Shown here: positions 39,610 to 50,422 of the stretch, in pieces
Position numbering within the stretch: the first letter of the stretch is position 1
Layout of the letters: each line of letters begins with the position of its first letter
Origin: Liolophura sinensis
Lineage: Eukaryota > Mollusca > Polyplacophora > Chitonida > Chitonidae
Length of the DNA: 64,000 nt
Direction of reading: 5' to 3'
Assembly (NCBI RefSeq): GCF_032854445.1
Contig: NC_088301.1
Coordinates: forward strand, 14,008,281 to 14,072,280
Program-made: the position numbers and the translations under genes
The notes under the pieces: generated by a model
The model's input: the letters and a program-made list of their open reading frames with translations, nothing else
What the model was told of the DNA's origin: nothing
Database searches by the model: none

Positions 39610-39872
39610 CGGGGCATCCGTGGCCATGGGGGTTAGCCCGCCAGCATTCTGCAATGAACCAGGAGCCTCCCACCAATGCTGTCGCAGTGAGTTAAAGTCC
39701 AGCTCATGCTGGCTTCCTCTCCTGCCGTATATGGGAAGGTCTGCCAGCAACCTGTCGATGATCGTGGGTTTCCCCCTGGCTCTGCCTGGTTTCCTTCCAC
39801 TATAATGCTGGCCGCCATCGTATAAGTGAAATATTCTTGTGTACAGCGTAAAACACCAATCAAACAAATAAA
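39610..39872 (+). mobile_element. SINE family A, full length
   Basis: Head GGGCATCCGTGGCCATGGGG with A-box region, B-box region GTGAGTTAAAGTCCAGCTC, body GTTTCCTTCCACTATAATGC and tail GTAAAACACCAATCAAACAA. Best complete + orientation copy. Confidence 0.9.
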
Positions 39873-40476
39873 TTATTATACTGCGTGTAAAACTACCTCA
39901 CTATGAATGGTCTTAATATTACCTTGTACCCAGCAAGTCCTAGTTGTGTATCGTTTTCTACCAAAATCTAGGATGTACATGTACAGCCATTTTGAAGGCA
40001 GCAGTTTAGAAGGAGAATCCTCCCCACCCATCCTTCCATTTTTGGAAACCTGGCCCAGAAAAGTGATGTTAAATGTCTCATCGTAGCTTATCCGGACTGA
40101 GGTCGATAGAGATCACCAAATAGACTGGGTCTTTTGGCGAAGGTGAAATCATGGTTAGTCCATTACTAAGTTACCAATTTTCCCAGACTCTGGGAGTTAT
40201 ATTGATTTTAGAAAGGTGCTTTGAGAGGTGTTTGAAAGGTAGGATGATATCCTTCTTGGAAAATGTTAATAATAATTTTAATCACCAGAAGTGATCTCTC
40301 ATGAGATTTATTGTTCTCCAGAAATGCACTTTTGTGGTCGAATTATTGGGTCATTTAGAGTATATACAAATTTAACGATCAACGATCATTCACATACCGG
40401 TATTAACTTTCCATTTACAATGCGTGTGCTTGTTAAGAGTGAGACGATGTAAGATTAGCAGAGATTTACATGTGCT

Positions 40477-40684
40477 ACAATTCTTTGATTTTTTCACGTT
40501 TACAAAATCTTTCTTCAAGCATGGGTATTATGCATTGCAGATAGATAAAATTGTACTTTTCATGAAGCCCTGAAATCTGTTTAGTTAATCAATGTAATTC
40601 TTTCTTCAGAATCAAATTAAAAGGTGAAAAATCACAGTGAAAGTTGATCTTTCATATGCAAAATATGTGGAGGAATTATAGTAC
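40477..40684. mobile_element. MITE family D, intergenic
   Basis: Interior GATAAAATTGTACTTTTCAT and GAAAGTTGATCTTTCATATG match family D. The ends are diverged (ACAATTCTTTGATTTTTTCA; GGAGGAATTATAGTA). Confidence 0.7.
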
Positions 40685-41075
40685 CATAAAGATGATCTAT
40701 TTTGAAACATGTCCCCAAATTTTCTTATCCCATGTTGTGGATAGTTTTTGCTGATTATACATGCTTTATGACTGTGATAAACACATAAAAATAATGTACT
40801 GTTTACTATCTGATTATCAGAGGTATGAACATTTTTTTATTGTAATAAACTTTGTGCATACATTCAGACTGTACTGTTGTTTGTGAAATACTGATGCCCG
40901 CTAATCCCTCTGAAATTTAGGGAAAGAATTCCTGTCAAAACTCTAGTTTGTAATATGTATGGGGTTTCTTGTACTTGACAAGTTTTCAGTCATTGCACGA
41001 GGAGGAGTTATTAGGTGTGTGTAGATGGATCATTAAGTGCTGCCACCACTGATGTATCATGCTAAAAACACCAGA

Positions 41076-41880
41076 CATGGCATCACACCTAGTCACATTA
41101 TACTGACACACCACCCAGTCACATTATACTGACACCCCACCCAGTCACATTATACTGACACACCACCCAGTCACATTATACTGACACACCACCCAATCAC
41201 ATTATACTGACACACCACTCAGTCACATTATACTGACACCCCACCCAGTCACATTATACTGACACACCACTCAGTCACACTATACTGACACCCCACCCAG
41301 TCACACTGTACTGACACCAAACCCTGTCACATTATACTGACACATCACCCAGTCACATTATACTGACACACCACCCAGTCACATTATACTGACACCCCAC
41401 CCAGTCACATTATACTGACACATCACCCAGTCACATTATACTGACACCCCACCCAGTCACATTATACTGACACATCACCCAGTCACATTATACTGAAACA
41501 TCACCCAGTCACATTATACTGACACACAACCCTGTCACATTATACTGACACATCACCCAGTCACACTGTACTGACACCCCACCCAGTCACATTATACTGA
41601 CACACCACTCAGTCACACTATACTGACACCCCCACCCAGTCACACTGTACTGACACCAAACCCTGTCACATTATACTGACACATCACCCAGTCACATTAT
41701 ACTGACACACCACCCAGTCACATTATACTGACACCCCACCCAGTCACATTATACTGACACATCACCCAGTCACATTATACTGACACCCCACCCAGTCACA
41801 TTATACTGACACATCACCCAGTCACATTATACTGAAACATCACCCAGTCACATTATACTGACACCCCACCCAGTCAACCA
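41076..41880. repeat. 24-25-bp minisatellite with internal block duplication
   Basis: About 33 copies of CAGTCACATTATACTGACAC plus a variable CACCAC / CCCAC / ATCAC piece. A 339-bp block of variants starting at GACACCAAACCCTGTC is present twice (41313 and 41652). Confidence 0.95.
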
Positions 41881-41907
41881 GTCTTGTTCTCTTGCTTTAA
41901 CCACTCA

Positions 41908-42032
41908 GTGCTAAGCACCAAGCAAGGCAGCAGAAAATACCATTTATAAAGTCTTTGGTAAAATCTGACCTGGGTTTTATCCCGGGGATCTCAAAGTTTT
42001 GAGGCTCTAACCATTAGGCCAGCGAAGCAGTC
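41908..42032 (-). mobile_element. SINE family C copy 1
   Basis: CAGTGCTAAGCACCAAGCAA then AATACCATTTATAAAGTCTT and the complement of a tRNA-like head (GGCTCTAACCATTAGGCCAG). Aligns through its whole length with 63310-63441. Confidence 0.75.
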
Positions 42033-42067
42033 TCACTAGTTTGTAATGATTCACAAACAGAGTAAAC

Positions 42068-42160
42068 AGGTTTGTTATTTACTTATTTATCTGATATGTG
42101 TTTTATGCCTTACTCAAGAATATTTCACTTATACAACGATGGCCAGCATTATGGTTAGAG
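42068..42160 (-). mobile_element. SINE family A fragment, left arm of an inverted pair
   Basis: TCTGATATGTGTTTTATGCC then CTCAAGAATATTTCAC and TGGCCAGCATTATGG. It stops where the next copy begins in the opposite direction. Confidence 0.8.
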
Positions 42161-42164
42161 GTAA

Positions 42165-42369
42165 GCGCCATGACGCCTTGCCGTCGCTAAGAGTTCAAAT
42201 CTGACTCATGGTGGCTTCCTCTCCAGTCATACATGATAAAGTCTGCCAGTAATGAGCAAACAGTCGTGAGTTTCCAGAGGCCAGTTTCCTCCCATCATAC
42301 TGCTGACCACCATTGTATATGTGATGTATCTTCAGTACGGCGTAAAACACCAAAGACATAAATAAATTG
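42165..42369 (+). mobile_element. SINE family A, right arm of an inverted pair
   Basis: GCTAAGAGTTCAAATCTGAC (B-box region), body CCAGTTTCCTCCCATCATAC and tail CAGTACGGCGTAAAACACCA. Arms could form a foldback if transcribed. Confidence 0.8.
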
Positions 42370-42419
42370 TTAAGACCTCAAGGAAGACCCCCAAAACTTG
42401 TACAGACATTCAAGTTTGT

Positions 42420-42735
42420 CAGCGGGAGGCGGCTGAAGATGGCATTATTTCGTTTCTTTAATGTTTATCCATTTATCTGAATTTTGTTTAACACCATGCT
42501 AAAAAAAATTTCACTTATGCAACCTTATTCAGGAGTGTTAGTCTGGAAAAAGAAGATTCCCGAGTAAAACACCATCCTTTGGTGAGTTACTGACAAATTT
42601 TCCCACTTGTGCACACTATGTTGGTGGAAGACAAGCTTTTTCCAACAAATGTTAGACCACGCAAGGTGATCCATGAACATCTTTGATGAAGGTCAAACAC
42701 CTCAACTTCAACATGCCAGATTTACAGGGCAGTAA
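42420..42735 (+). pseudogene. possible decayed copy of OMA1 exons 6-7
   Basis: Around 42685-42720 the + strand reads VKHLNFNMPD, against VKHLDFIMPK at the end of OMA1 exon 7. About 60 bases upstream another frame reads SFFQQMLDHAR, resembling the exon 7 segment SAFWTIMDCLAR. Near 42425 a short REAAEDGI recalls the LESEADKVGL zinc-ligand motif of exon 6. Stops and frame changes separate them, so nothing here could make protease. The order is the same as in OMA1, but each match is short and could be chance. Confidence 0.35.
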
Positions 42736-43264
42736 TGGCTGTACTTCCATGTCCATTTCTCCTGACATGCATTTTCTCAAAATATGTTTCAGTTATTTGA
42801 CTGTTTTGCGACATTGTTGTGCAATACCCTATTTAAAAAACTTTTCACATGGCTGCCATCATTTTTATCAAAACCCAAAAGAAACCAGAGTATCAAGAAT
42901 AAACAACCAAACAAGTTTTTGATGAACTTACCCAGGTGTGACGTACTGACTTGCATGTCAAATCAGTGGAGAACAAAGTGGTTTTCAGTTAATTCCATGC
43001 CTAAATTTCGAACTAATTGGACAACCACAGGACAATAAGAAGCTTCTTTCTTGCTTATTTCTTTCTAAAGGTGTAACCCAATTGTTTTGTGATGGTGCCA
43101 TTTTGTAACAGCTCAATCCATTGTCAGCACTGCGTGTGTTTCTAGAGCTGCCTCACTGAAAGGCCATGCTGAAAACACCCAGTCAAAGCATATTTACTCA
43201 TCTACCAGACCGTCCATTGTTTCAACTCTCACGTTTTGCTGAAGTGTGCAGAGAACCCACATGT

Positions 43265-43413
43265 ATTGCTTCTTTGCCCCACTGCAGATGGTTGTGTGTT
43301 TCCCCCAGGCTCTGCCTGGTTTCCTCTCACCATATTGCTTGCTGTCGTGGTATAAGTGAAATATTCTACAGTGTGGTGCAAAACCCAAGACTTAAATCAA
43401 ATAAATACATAAT
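43265..43413 (+). mobile_element. SINE family A, 5'-truncated
   Basis: CTCTGCCTGGTTTCCTCTCA, then GTATAAGTGAAATATTCTAC and a diverged AAATAAATA tail. Confidence 0.8.
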
Positions 43414-43717
43414 TCCTGGAATGTGCCACGGCTGTAACTGTTTAAGCCAGTCAAAGTTTCAGTATTTATTGTGTACTGATTATGGGCACCTTCACAAGAA
43501 AATAAGCTGATAAGGTTTCAATGTGTCGTAAGATTGCTATATTCAGTTCTATGTAGTTTGACAAACTGCTTCTTTGGTGTGACGCCAACACGAGTGTCTA
43601 TATTCAAAACATCACAGCTAGCGCATGGGTTTTACAATTACAATTTGGTTGATAAATGTTCTAACAGAACTGTCTTTAAATTCCCAGTAACTTACTAGTA
43701 ACAATCTTTTCCTTTTT

Positions 43718-43723
43718 TTTATT
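43718..43723 (-). terminator. candidate CZIB polyadenylation signal
   Basis: AATAAA on the - strand (TTTATT on +) about 250 bases beyond the CZIB stop codon. Other AT-rich hexamers lie nearby. Confidence 0.35.
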
Positions 43724-43969
43724 TATGGTTAATGTTCAAGCAGAGATAGTAAGTTTACATATTTGTCACATGTATGCATAAGGATTCAGATCTGTTTCAT
43801 ATAGTTTTAAATGATGCATACACGAACTGATGTTTTGGTTCCTAAGAATTATAACATGACAACATTTAAAAATGACGACACAACTTAGAGTTGACGTTAT
43901 ACATGAATTGTAAGTCATAATTTAGCTGAGTCATTTGATATGAGCAAATTATATAATTTGTCAAAAGTC

Positions 43970-46900
43970 TCACTTCGACTTCACGAATTTGTGTTGAAAT
44001 TCGTACACACCTACAGACACCTTGGACCGTTCATCATAATCACACCAGTCCTGGGAACAAAACATGACAAAAAACACATTTCATGTAACAGTACAGGGTT
44101 AAAACATTTTACAGACTTCATATTTCCAGGCTTTTTCAAAGCTTTTCCAGGCTAAAATTTCACATTTTCCAGGCTACTTGAAATATAAGTTCTACATTTA
44201 TACAGACTTGAAGCAATATACGAAATGATCATTATTAGTTAAACTTCCAGTCCTTCAGAAATACACAGCAGCCCATTATAAGCAATTTCAATGCTTAAAA
44301 AGTTTGATCAAGAGAATATACAATGTAAAAAAACAGTAACTCAGGTTCTTCATCTGACTCAATTTTAAGGTTTTTCCAAGCCCAACAATAAAAAACCCTT
44401 ACTTTTCCAGGCTTTTCAAGGTTCTCAAAGTCCCTTTCCAACCCTGAGTACTCTACCATCACATTGGCCCAGTGCAAAATATTTTATACACGAGGTCAGC
44501 ACTACCTTACATTCCAATGATGCAGTAATTTGAGTACATATACACCAATAAATGTGATGTGCTACAGGGCAGCCAACCAGAGTACACAGCTCTGAACCAC
44601 TCTGTTAAAGGCAGGAAGGAGTTTTACAAGTTCCCTATCAGTCCTCACCCCATCAGATAAAGTAATCTCATTAAACTGTACACCAGAGTCCGTTCCCTCT
44701 GCCACAAAGCCTGTCTGCAAAAACAAAATTCAATTAAAGCCATTACTCTAATTCCTCAACATTTTCGCATATCAAAGAGCAACTTTTAGTGCAATTTATG
44801 AACGTTTATAATCTGATTTTGGACAAAACTACATTGGTTGGATTAGCCAATTACAAAAAGTATAATTTTATCAGTCCACACAGAATAATGCCTTCAGAAT
44901 TTGCTTGAATTAACACTTTGCAAACATGCGAAAAGTTTGAAGATCTACAAATCTTGATGTTTTTAGATGATTGTAATGTATCTGAAATACAAGAGGAGAC
45001 TATTTCACAAAATTGTGGTAAAGTCATCTAAAATGTCAAAAAATGATTCACAAAATAAAAATGCGACAAGACTCCTCACAACTAACAACTTTATTTTCTG
45101 AGGGAGAAGAATCAGTTACCAAATCAATCTGCCTCAAGTGCATACATTCACACAATAAGTTGTTCACATGTATACACACATTCACACAATAAGTTGTTCA
45201 CATGTATACACACATTCACACAATAAGTTGTTCACATACATACACACATTCACACAATAAGTTGTTCACATGTATACACACATTCACACAATAAGTTGTT
45301 CACATGTATACACACATTCACACAATAAGTTGTTCACATGTATACACACATTCACACAAGTTGTTCACATGTATACACGCATTCACACAATAAGTTGTTC
45401 ACATGTATACACGCATTCACACAATAAGTTGTTCACATATATACACACATTCACACAATAAGTTGTTCACATGTATACACACATTCACACAATAAGTTGT
45501 TCACATGTATACACACATTCACACAATAAGTTGTTCACATGTATACACACATTCACACAATAAGTTGTTCACATGTATACACACATTCACACAATAAGTT
45601 GTTCACATGTATACACACATTCACACAATAAGTTGTTCACATATATACACACATTCACACAATAAGTTGTTCACATATATACACACATTCACACAATAAG
45701 TTGTTCACATGTATACACAGCATATACAAAATATAGATGAACCTACATGTAATATAAAATAATCACAAACTATATACAATGTAGGGCATCACAGCTAATT
45801 TCAAACTTAATAAACAGAGGCATATTTTGACATGATAAAAAATTTCCATTATTTTTTAAAAGAGGAAGATGTAACTTCCTCGCTTGGCATTCAGCATGAA
45901 GGGGATAGTGCAACAACTGGTTGACCCATATCAGTATAATGGCTTGGGCGGGGCGGCTTACTTGGCTTCGGTAAGGCGTCTCAGTAAAGCAGCACTAGAT
46001 AAAAGAGTAGTGGAAAACCAGCTTGCAACAAGGAGGCTCATCACATGGACTCTCAGGATTCCTTTGTTGTCATATGACTGAAAATTGTTAAGTGCGACGT
46101 TAAACCCCAAGCACTCACTCCATTATTCTATTTTTAAACATTGCAGTTAAAAAAATGCCAGGCTATAATGTAACACATAATTTCAAATGTTACTTGCCTA
46201 AAAAGAAGAGATGTCAAAATTCACCTTATATGCAGATATTAACTGTAACTGTTAAAAAAAAACATCCTATCATGCTGTACTTAAGAGAAAGAAGTAACTC
46301 ACTCTTGGTGAGAAATCTGTTGGCTCCACTCCTCTACAGTCAAACACAACAATGGTTTTGAATTTGCCTACATCATCTGCATCGTAAGATTTCAGTGAGT
46401 CTTTTATTATGTCTGAAATACAAGATACTTTGCCATCATGTTTTCTGTCACATCATTTTTATGTCTATATATTTATAATAATACATTATTTTCTATTTGT
46501 TTAAGGTCTCCCACCAATGCAGTCGCTGTGAGTTCAAGTCCAGTTCATGCTGACTTCCTCTCCTGCTGTATGTGGGAAGGTCTGTCAGCAACCTGCAAAT
46601 GGTCCAGGGATTCCTCCCACTATAATGCTGGCAGCCGTTGTATTAGTGAAATAATCTTGTGTATGGTGTAAAACACCAAGCAAATAAACAATTAAATTAA
46701 TTTATTTATTTCTTTAGCCCCGGGAAGAATAAGAACAGGGTTGGTCTCACATTTCCATTTAGCTCAGTGATAAAGTCATTTCCGAATACTGACAGAAAAT
46801 ATGCACAAAATAGGGAAGGAATAGAAAAAGATATACAATTTTTCTCATTTTTTTGGCATGACTTTCGTCATTTCTCTTAAAACCGTAATATTTGTTTTGG

Positions 46901-48740
46901 ACATCCTCTTGACGTCTCTGTTGAGACTTAGTCATGCAGCTGGTTACCTATGGTGTTCTCTCTGCCGCACAGGTGACATTTGATCACCAGACTGGCTGAT
47001 CCTCTTCCACCTTTCACTGGATGAGACTCCTGAAAAATATGTGTCAGGAAGTAAAAATAGCACAAATGGCTAAGGGAAATTGTCAAATCTGACAATTTGA
47101 AAGTTGCCAGGACCTCTCAAGCATGGAAATAAGCCACAGGACAAGGACAGGAGCCAACCATTTGGTACAGGACAAAACTTGCATGTAAGTAACATTATAA
47201 CTTTCTTAATACTCTTAGAATGTCTGGACGATTTGCCATTCTGTGCTGCAGCGACTTCAAAATTATTTCCAGGCTTGGCATAGCTTCATATGCCAACTTG
47301 CTGTTCTATGTTACTTAACAATAACATGGGAAAAAAATGAACATGGTGATCAGATCTGAATAAATCCCTTCCTTCAAGGTGTACATGCTAAAAACCATCT
47401 TGTAATATTCTGAGCAAGTTATTCAGGACACCATTCAAAAGAACAAACAAACAAATCATCAAATACTGTAGCATTTAAGGAGAACAAGAGAGTCAGGATC
47501 TTCTCTAGTTAATCAACTCTTTAAACTTCTACTAACCTCTACTAACAATGTTATAAACACTTCCACCCTAGAACAACATCATTTGCTTGCCGCTATAGAA
47601 GCCTTTAATTTGGGAAAGTCCTGATAACTAATATTTAAACATCATTTACACATTTGTATGTTAAATCTGCAGTAATAAATTAAACTACCTCAAGACACAT
47701 ATATTGAAAAGATGTTGTTTCTTCTCCACAATTGGCACACTTCAACTACAACAAACAAGAAACATTTAATGAATGTAACTATGACACATGAGTTGCTGAT
47801 TACACTAATGGTTATAAACTTAATAGTGTTTAATTGTACATGACTTAATTTAAGGATAGAACTTCAGGTGATAACAAGAGGTTAAGTTCACATTTTGTTT
47901 CTGACTGTTAAGAATTGATTATCCATCCACACAGGTTATTTTATTTAGTCAATCACATTCTAAAGCATGGTACAAAAAAGATTCTTTTTTTTTTTTTTTG
48001 ATTGGTGTTTTACGCCATACTCAAGAATATCTCACTTAATCTCAGCATTATGTTGGGAGGAAACTGGGCAGAGCCCAGGGGAAATCCATGACCATCTGCA
48101 GGTTGCTGGTAGACCTTCCCATGCACGTCCGGAGAGGAAGCCAGCATGAGCTGGACTTGAACTCACAGCGATCGCATTGGTGCGATACAAAAAAGATGTT
48201 TTCCAATAGCTATTGTACAACTTGTACTAAACAGCTGCAAAATGAAGGACCAAAACATAAGCCATCAAATATGACACCTTGCTGAGTTGCAGAATAGCAC
48301 TAATAATAATAAATATGTATATATATATATATAATTTGTCACCTCTAAGTTTTTATGATCTCTGAGAATGTTAATTATTTTTCTGCTACACAGTTCATCT
48401 TTATCGATTATGGTGACGAGTCTGTAAAGTCATCCAGGCCCTTTGCTATGGAAGTGTCTACATCTAAATGCTTCAGCCAAATAGGCTATTGACATCTCCA
48501 CGGCTACAGTGTGTTTACATGCGTGTTGTTGTTGTAAAAGTTTCGTTTTGATACCTTGACATACCACCGGAAGTCATCGCCTTCTGGCCTAAACTTCGTC
48601 AAGTTTTCCAGGTTAACGTTTATCTGCAAGCCTATTTTCTGGAACGAAAATGTAAAGAAGTGTTTCAACCATAGCATGTCCATCAGTGCATCAAACGTTT
48701 GTTTATCGCACTTTGGCAAGACGTTGACACTTACCACCAT
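43970..48740 (-). CDS. CZIB: CXXC motif-containing zinc-binding protein (C1orf123/DUF866), 7 coding exons, complete
   Basis: Small conserved eukaryotic protein, likely cytosolic, that binds zinc through two CXXC pairs; its molecular role is not firmly established. Exons in transcript order: 48740-48735, 48638-48555, 47746-47690, 47029-46948, 46412-46303, 44714-44649, 44050-43970. All introns are GT-AG; the total is 161 aa (human 160). Exon 1 codes only Met-Val; it is followed by a 96-bp intron. Family landmarks are [19 protein letters not shown] (exon 2), CANC at 33-36 (exon 3), [15 protein letters not shown] with C67 and C70 (exon 4), FDCRGVEP (exon 5), GFVAEG (exon 6) and [20 protein letters not shown] (exon 7). 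The four cysteines fall at the same residue numbers as in human. It converges with OMA1. Confidence 0.94.
44094..44446. mobile_element. possible hAT-type MITE in the last CZIB intron
   Basis: Opens CAGGGTT and closes AACCCTG, with inner TTTCCAGGCTTTT and TTTTCCAGGCTTTTCAAGG blocks typical of CAGGGTT-ended nonautonomous hAT elements. No matching 8-bp target duplication is visible. Confidence 0.45.
44744..44950. mobile_element. MITE family D just upstream of CZIB exon 6
   Basis: CTCTAATTCCTCAACATTTT to GCGAAAAGTTTGAAGATCTA, about 205 bp. Same orientation as the 15071 copy. Confidence 0.8.
45145..45722. repeat. 34-bp minisatellite in a CZIB intron
   Basis: About 17 copies of GTTCACATGTATACACACAT then TCACACAATAAGTT. 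One unit near 45355 lacks AATA, and a few carry ATATAT or ACGC variants. It lies between exons 5 and 6. Short open frames across it are artefacts. Confidence 0.95.
45855..46125 (+). mobile_element. SINE family B in a CZIB intron
   Basis: Body GTTGACCCATATCAGTATAA and GGCGTCTCAGTAAAGCAGCA, tail GTTAAGTGCGACGTTAAACC then CCAAGCACTCACTCC. The head is shortened. Opposite orientation to the 34297 copy. Confidence 0.85.
46507..46697 (+). mobile_element. SINE family A in CZIB intron 4
   Basis: CACCAATGCAGTCGCTGTGA, GTTCAAGTCCAGTTCATGC (B box) and tail GTAAAACACCAAGCAAATAA. The front of the head is missing. Confidence 0.9.
47983..48187 (-). mobile_element. SINE family A in CZIB intron 2
   Basis: TTGATTGGTGTTTTACGCCA through GGGAGGAAACTGGGCAGAGC to ACAGCGATCGCATTGGTGCG, with a short internal deletion and no head end. 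Confidence 0.9.
48313..48334. repeat. (TA)n microsatellite in CZIB intron 2
   Basis: Run of alternating T and A. Confidence 0.85.
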
Positions 48741-49145
48741 GTTGTTCGAGTCCAGAGTTATCAGCCCTTGGGTGAAGTTACGTCCCCTGCTCCCATGGTT
48801 TTACCTCGTAAAACTTCGAAAGCTTATTGATGATATTTTTGTTCTATTCCGTACTGCTATCCTAAAATACATCTGCGTTAAATATCCTGTCTATAAACCT
48901 TGAGTCTTCAGAACATAGTTAATTGGCGTTTGGAGTGAGTTATTGGACCACAAGCTTTTGGCCAATGAAGTCGCACGTTCATATCCAGGCCCATGTGGTC
49001 AAACTGCCGCTTCGCTTGGCGATGTTTGTCTCACAAGCCTATAGCCGCCGATGTTTGTAAGAAACACCTTTTTTCCGGTACCAATAGTAATGTATTCCAA
49101 TTTATTACAGAAAGGCTGGCTGATTCCAAATATTTTGTTTTTTTT

Positions 49146-49290
49146 TTTTTTTTATTTGATTGGTGTTTAACGCCGTGCTCATGCAAGAATATTTCATTTA
49201 TACGAGAGCGGTCAACATTATGGTGGGAGGAAACCGGGCAGAGCCCGGGGAAACCCACGACCATCGGCAGGTTGATGACAGACCTTTTGC
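49146..49290 (-). mobile_element. SINE family A, 5' part missing
   Basis: TTTGATTGGTGTTTAACGCC tail and GGGAGGAAACCGGGCAGAGC body; ends after CATCGGCAGGTTGATG. Confidence 0.85.
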
Positions 49291-49417
49291 TATTTTACGA
49301 GAATGCCAAGTTATATTTTCACAAAACACACGCACGCCCATGTACCAAATCCCCCATTTATTTCAATGTTACAATTCTGGTGGATAGAATTAGATTTTGC
49401 CATTTGTGTCCATTTTT

Positions 49418-49617
49418 NNNNNNNNNNNNNNNNNNNNNNNNNNNNNNNNNNNNNNNNNNNNNNNNNNNNNNNNNNNNNNNNNNNNNNNNNNNNNNNNNNN
49501 NNNNNNNNNNNNNNNNNNNNNNNNNNNNNNNNNNNNNNNNNNNNNNNNNNNNNNNNNNNNNNNNNNNNNNNNNNNNNNNNNNNNNNNNNNNNNNNNNNNN
49601 NNNNNNNNNNNNNNNNN
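49418..49617. other. assembly gap, 200 N
   Basis: Exactly 200 unknown bases, a typical placeholder. The real length may differ. Apparent frames crossing it mean nothing. Confidence 0.99.
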
Positions 49618-49934
49618 TTTTTTCCCACATTTTTAAACGCCCTTTCGTAAATCGCCATGACACAGTGGTCCCATAATTCACACACAGTTCAGTTCAAGAT
49701 TTTCTTCGTTGTTGTTTCATTAGTATTAATTACAACTGTTTGTCCCTGAATAAGTTAAAACGAAGTATTCATATACTTATATCGGAATGATGTAAGCGAA
49801 AGAATTGAAGAATCATTCTCTTTTAAGAAAGCAAAAACTCATCAGTTTGTCTAGAAATGCTCTTGACCACATCGACCAGGTGCTCAGCACATGTGGCTAC
49901 TACATCTAAATGCCTCGCTCATTAAAAATTGAAA

Positions 49935-50058
49935 GTGTTGCTCCCTCGATTGGCGCTTTACACTAACGGGTTATAACAAGGAAACAGGACTGGTTGGCCC
50001 GATGTCAGTATAATGAGGGGAGGGGGCGATTCTTATGTGGTGTCTTCACCATGATACT
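49935..50058. mobile_element. SINE family B remnant
   Basis: TGGTTGGCCCGATGTCAGTA then TAATGAGGGGAGGGGGCG resembles the family B body at 45920. The ends are not recognisable. Confidence 0.5.
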
Positions 50059-50175
50059 TCAGTGGCAACCTGCGGACGGTCGTGGGTTCCCCCCGGAATC
50101 TGGCCACAGTCGTATGAGTGAAATATTCTTGAGTATGGGGTAAAAGACCAATCAAATAAATAAATAAATAAATAC
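50058..50175 (+). mobile_element. SINE family A fragment, left of an inverted pair
   Basis: GCAACCTGCGGACGGTCGTG, GTGAAATATTCTTGAGTATG and a five-fold AAAT tail. Confidence 0.85.
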
Positions 50176-50310
50176 TTCAATCGCGGCAGCACTTTGGTGG
50201 CGTGGACTCGCCCTGCCCTAAGAGCACACAGTATGTGTACAGACACCTAATCACTCCTCGTCGTCAAATTGTACGACGTAAAACTCAAAGCATACATACA
50301 TTCATGCATA

Positions 50311-50422
50311 CACTTTATTTATTTAATTGATTGGTGCTTCACGCCGTACTCAAGAATGTTTCACTTAAACTACAACGGCCAGCATTATGAAGTGAGGAAA
50401 CCGGACAGAGCATGTGGGAAAC
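50311..50422 (-). mobile_element. SINE family A fragment, right of an inverted pair
   Basis: TTTATTTATTTAATTGATTG, GCCGTACTCAAGAATG and GAGGAAACCGGACAGAGC. Tail-to-tail with the previous copy, about 135 bases apart. Confidence 0.85.

Larger units (their letters stand above)
37715..42410. other. OMA1 3' flank and intergenic region
   Basis: No intact coding exon seen. It contains the OMA1 3' UTR, two minisatellites (38420, 41076), SINE copies and a MITE. A block near 38075-38180 weakly resembles 36045-36285 in OMA1 intron 7 (TTGAGCTCAGGTTT; TGTGCATATTAATTAC), suggesting a further old repeat. Confidence 0.45.

Noticed and set aside
49311-49685. Open frames across 49418-49617
   Set aside because: They span 200 N, which cannot be translated.
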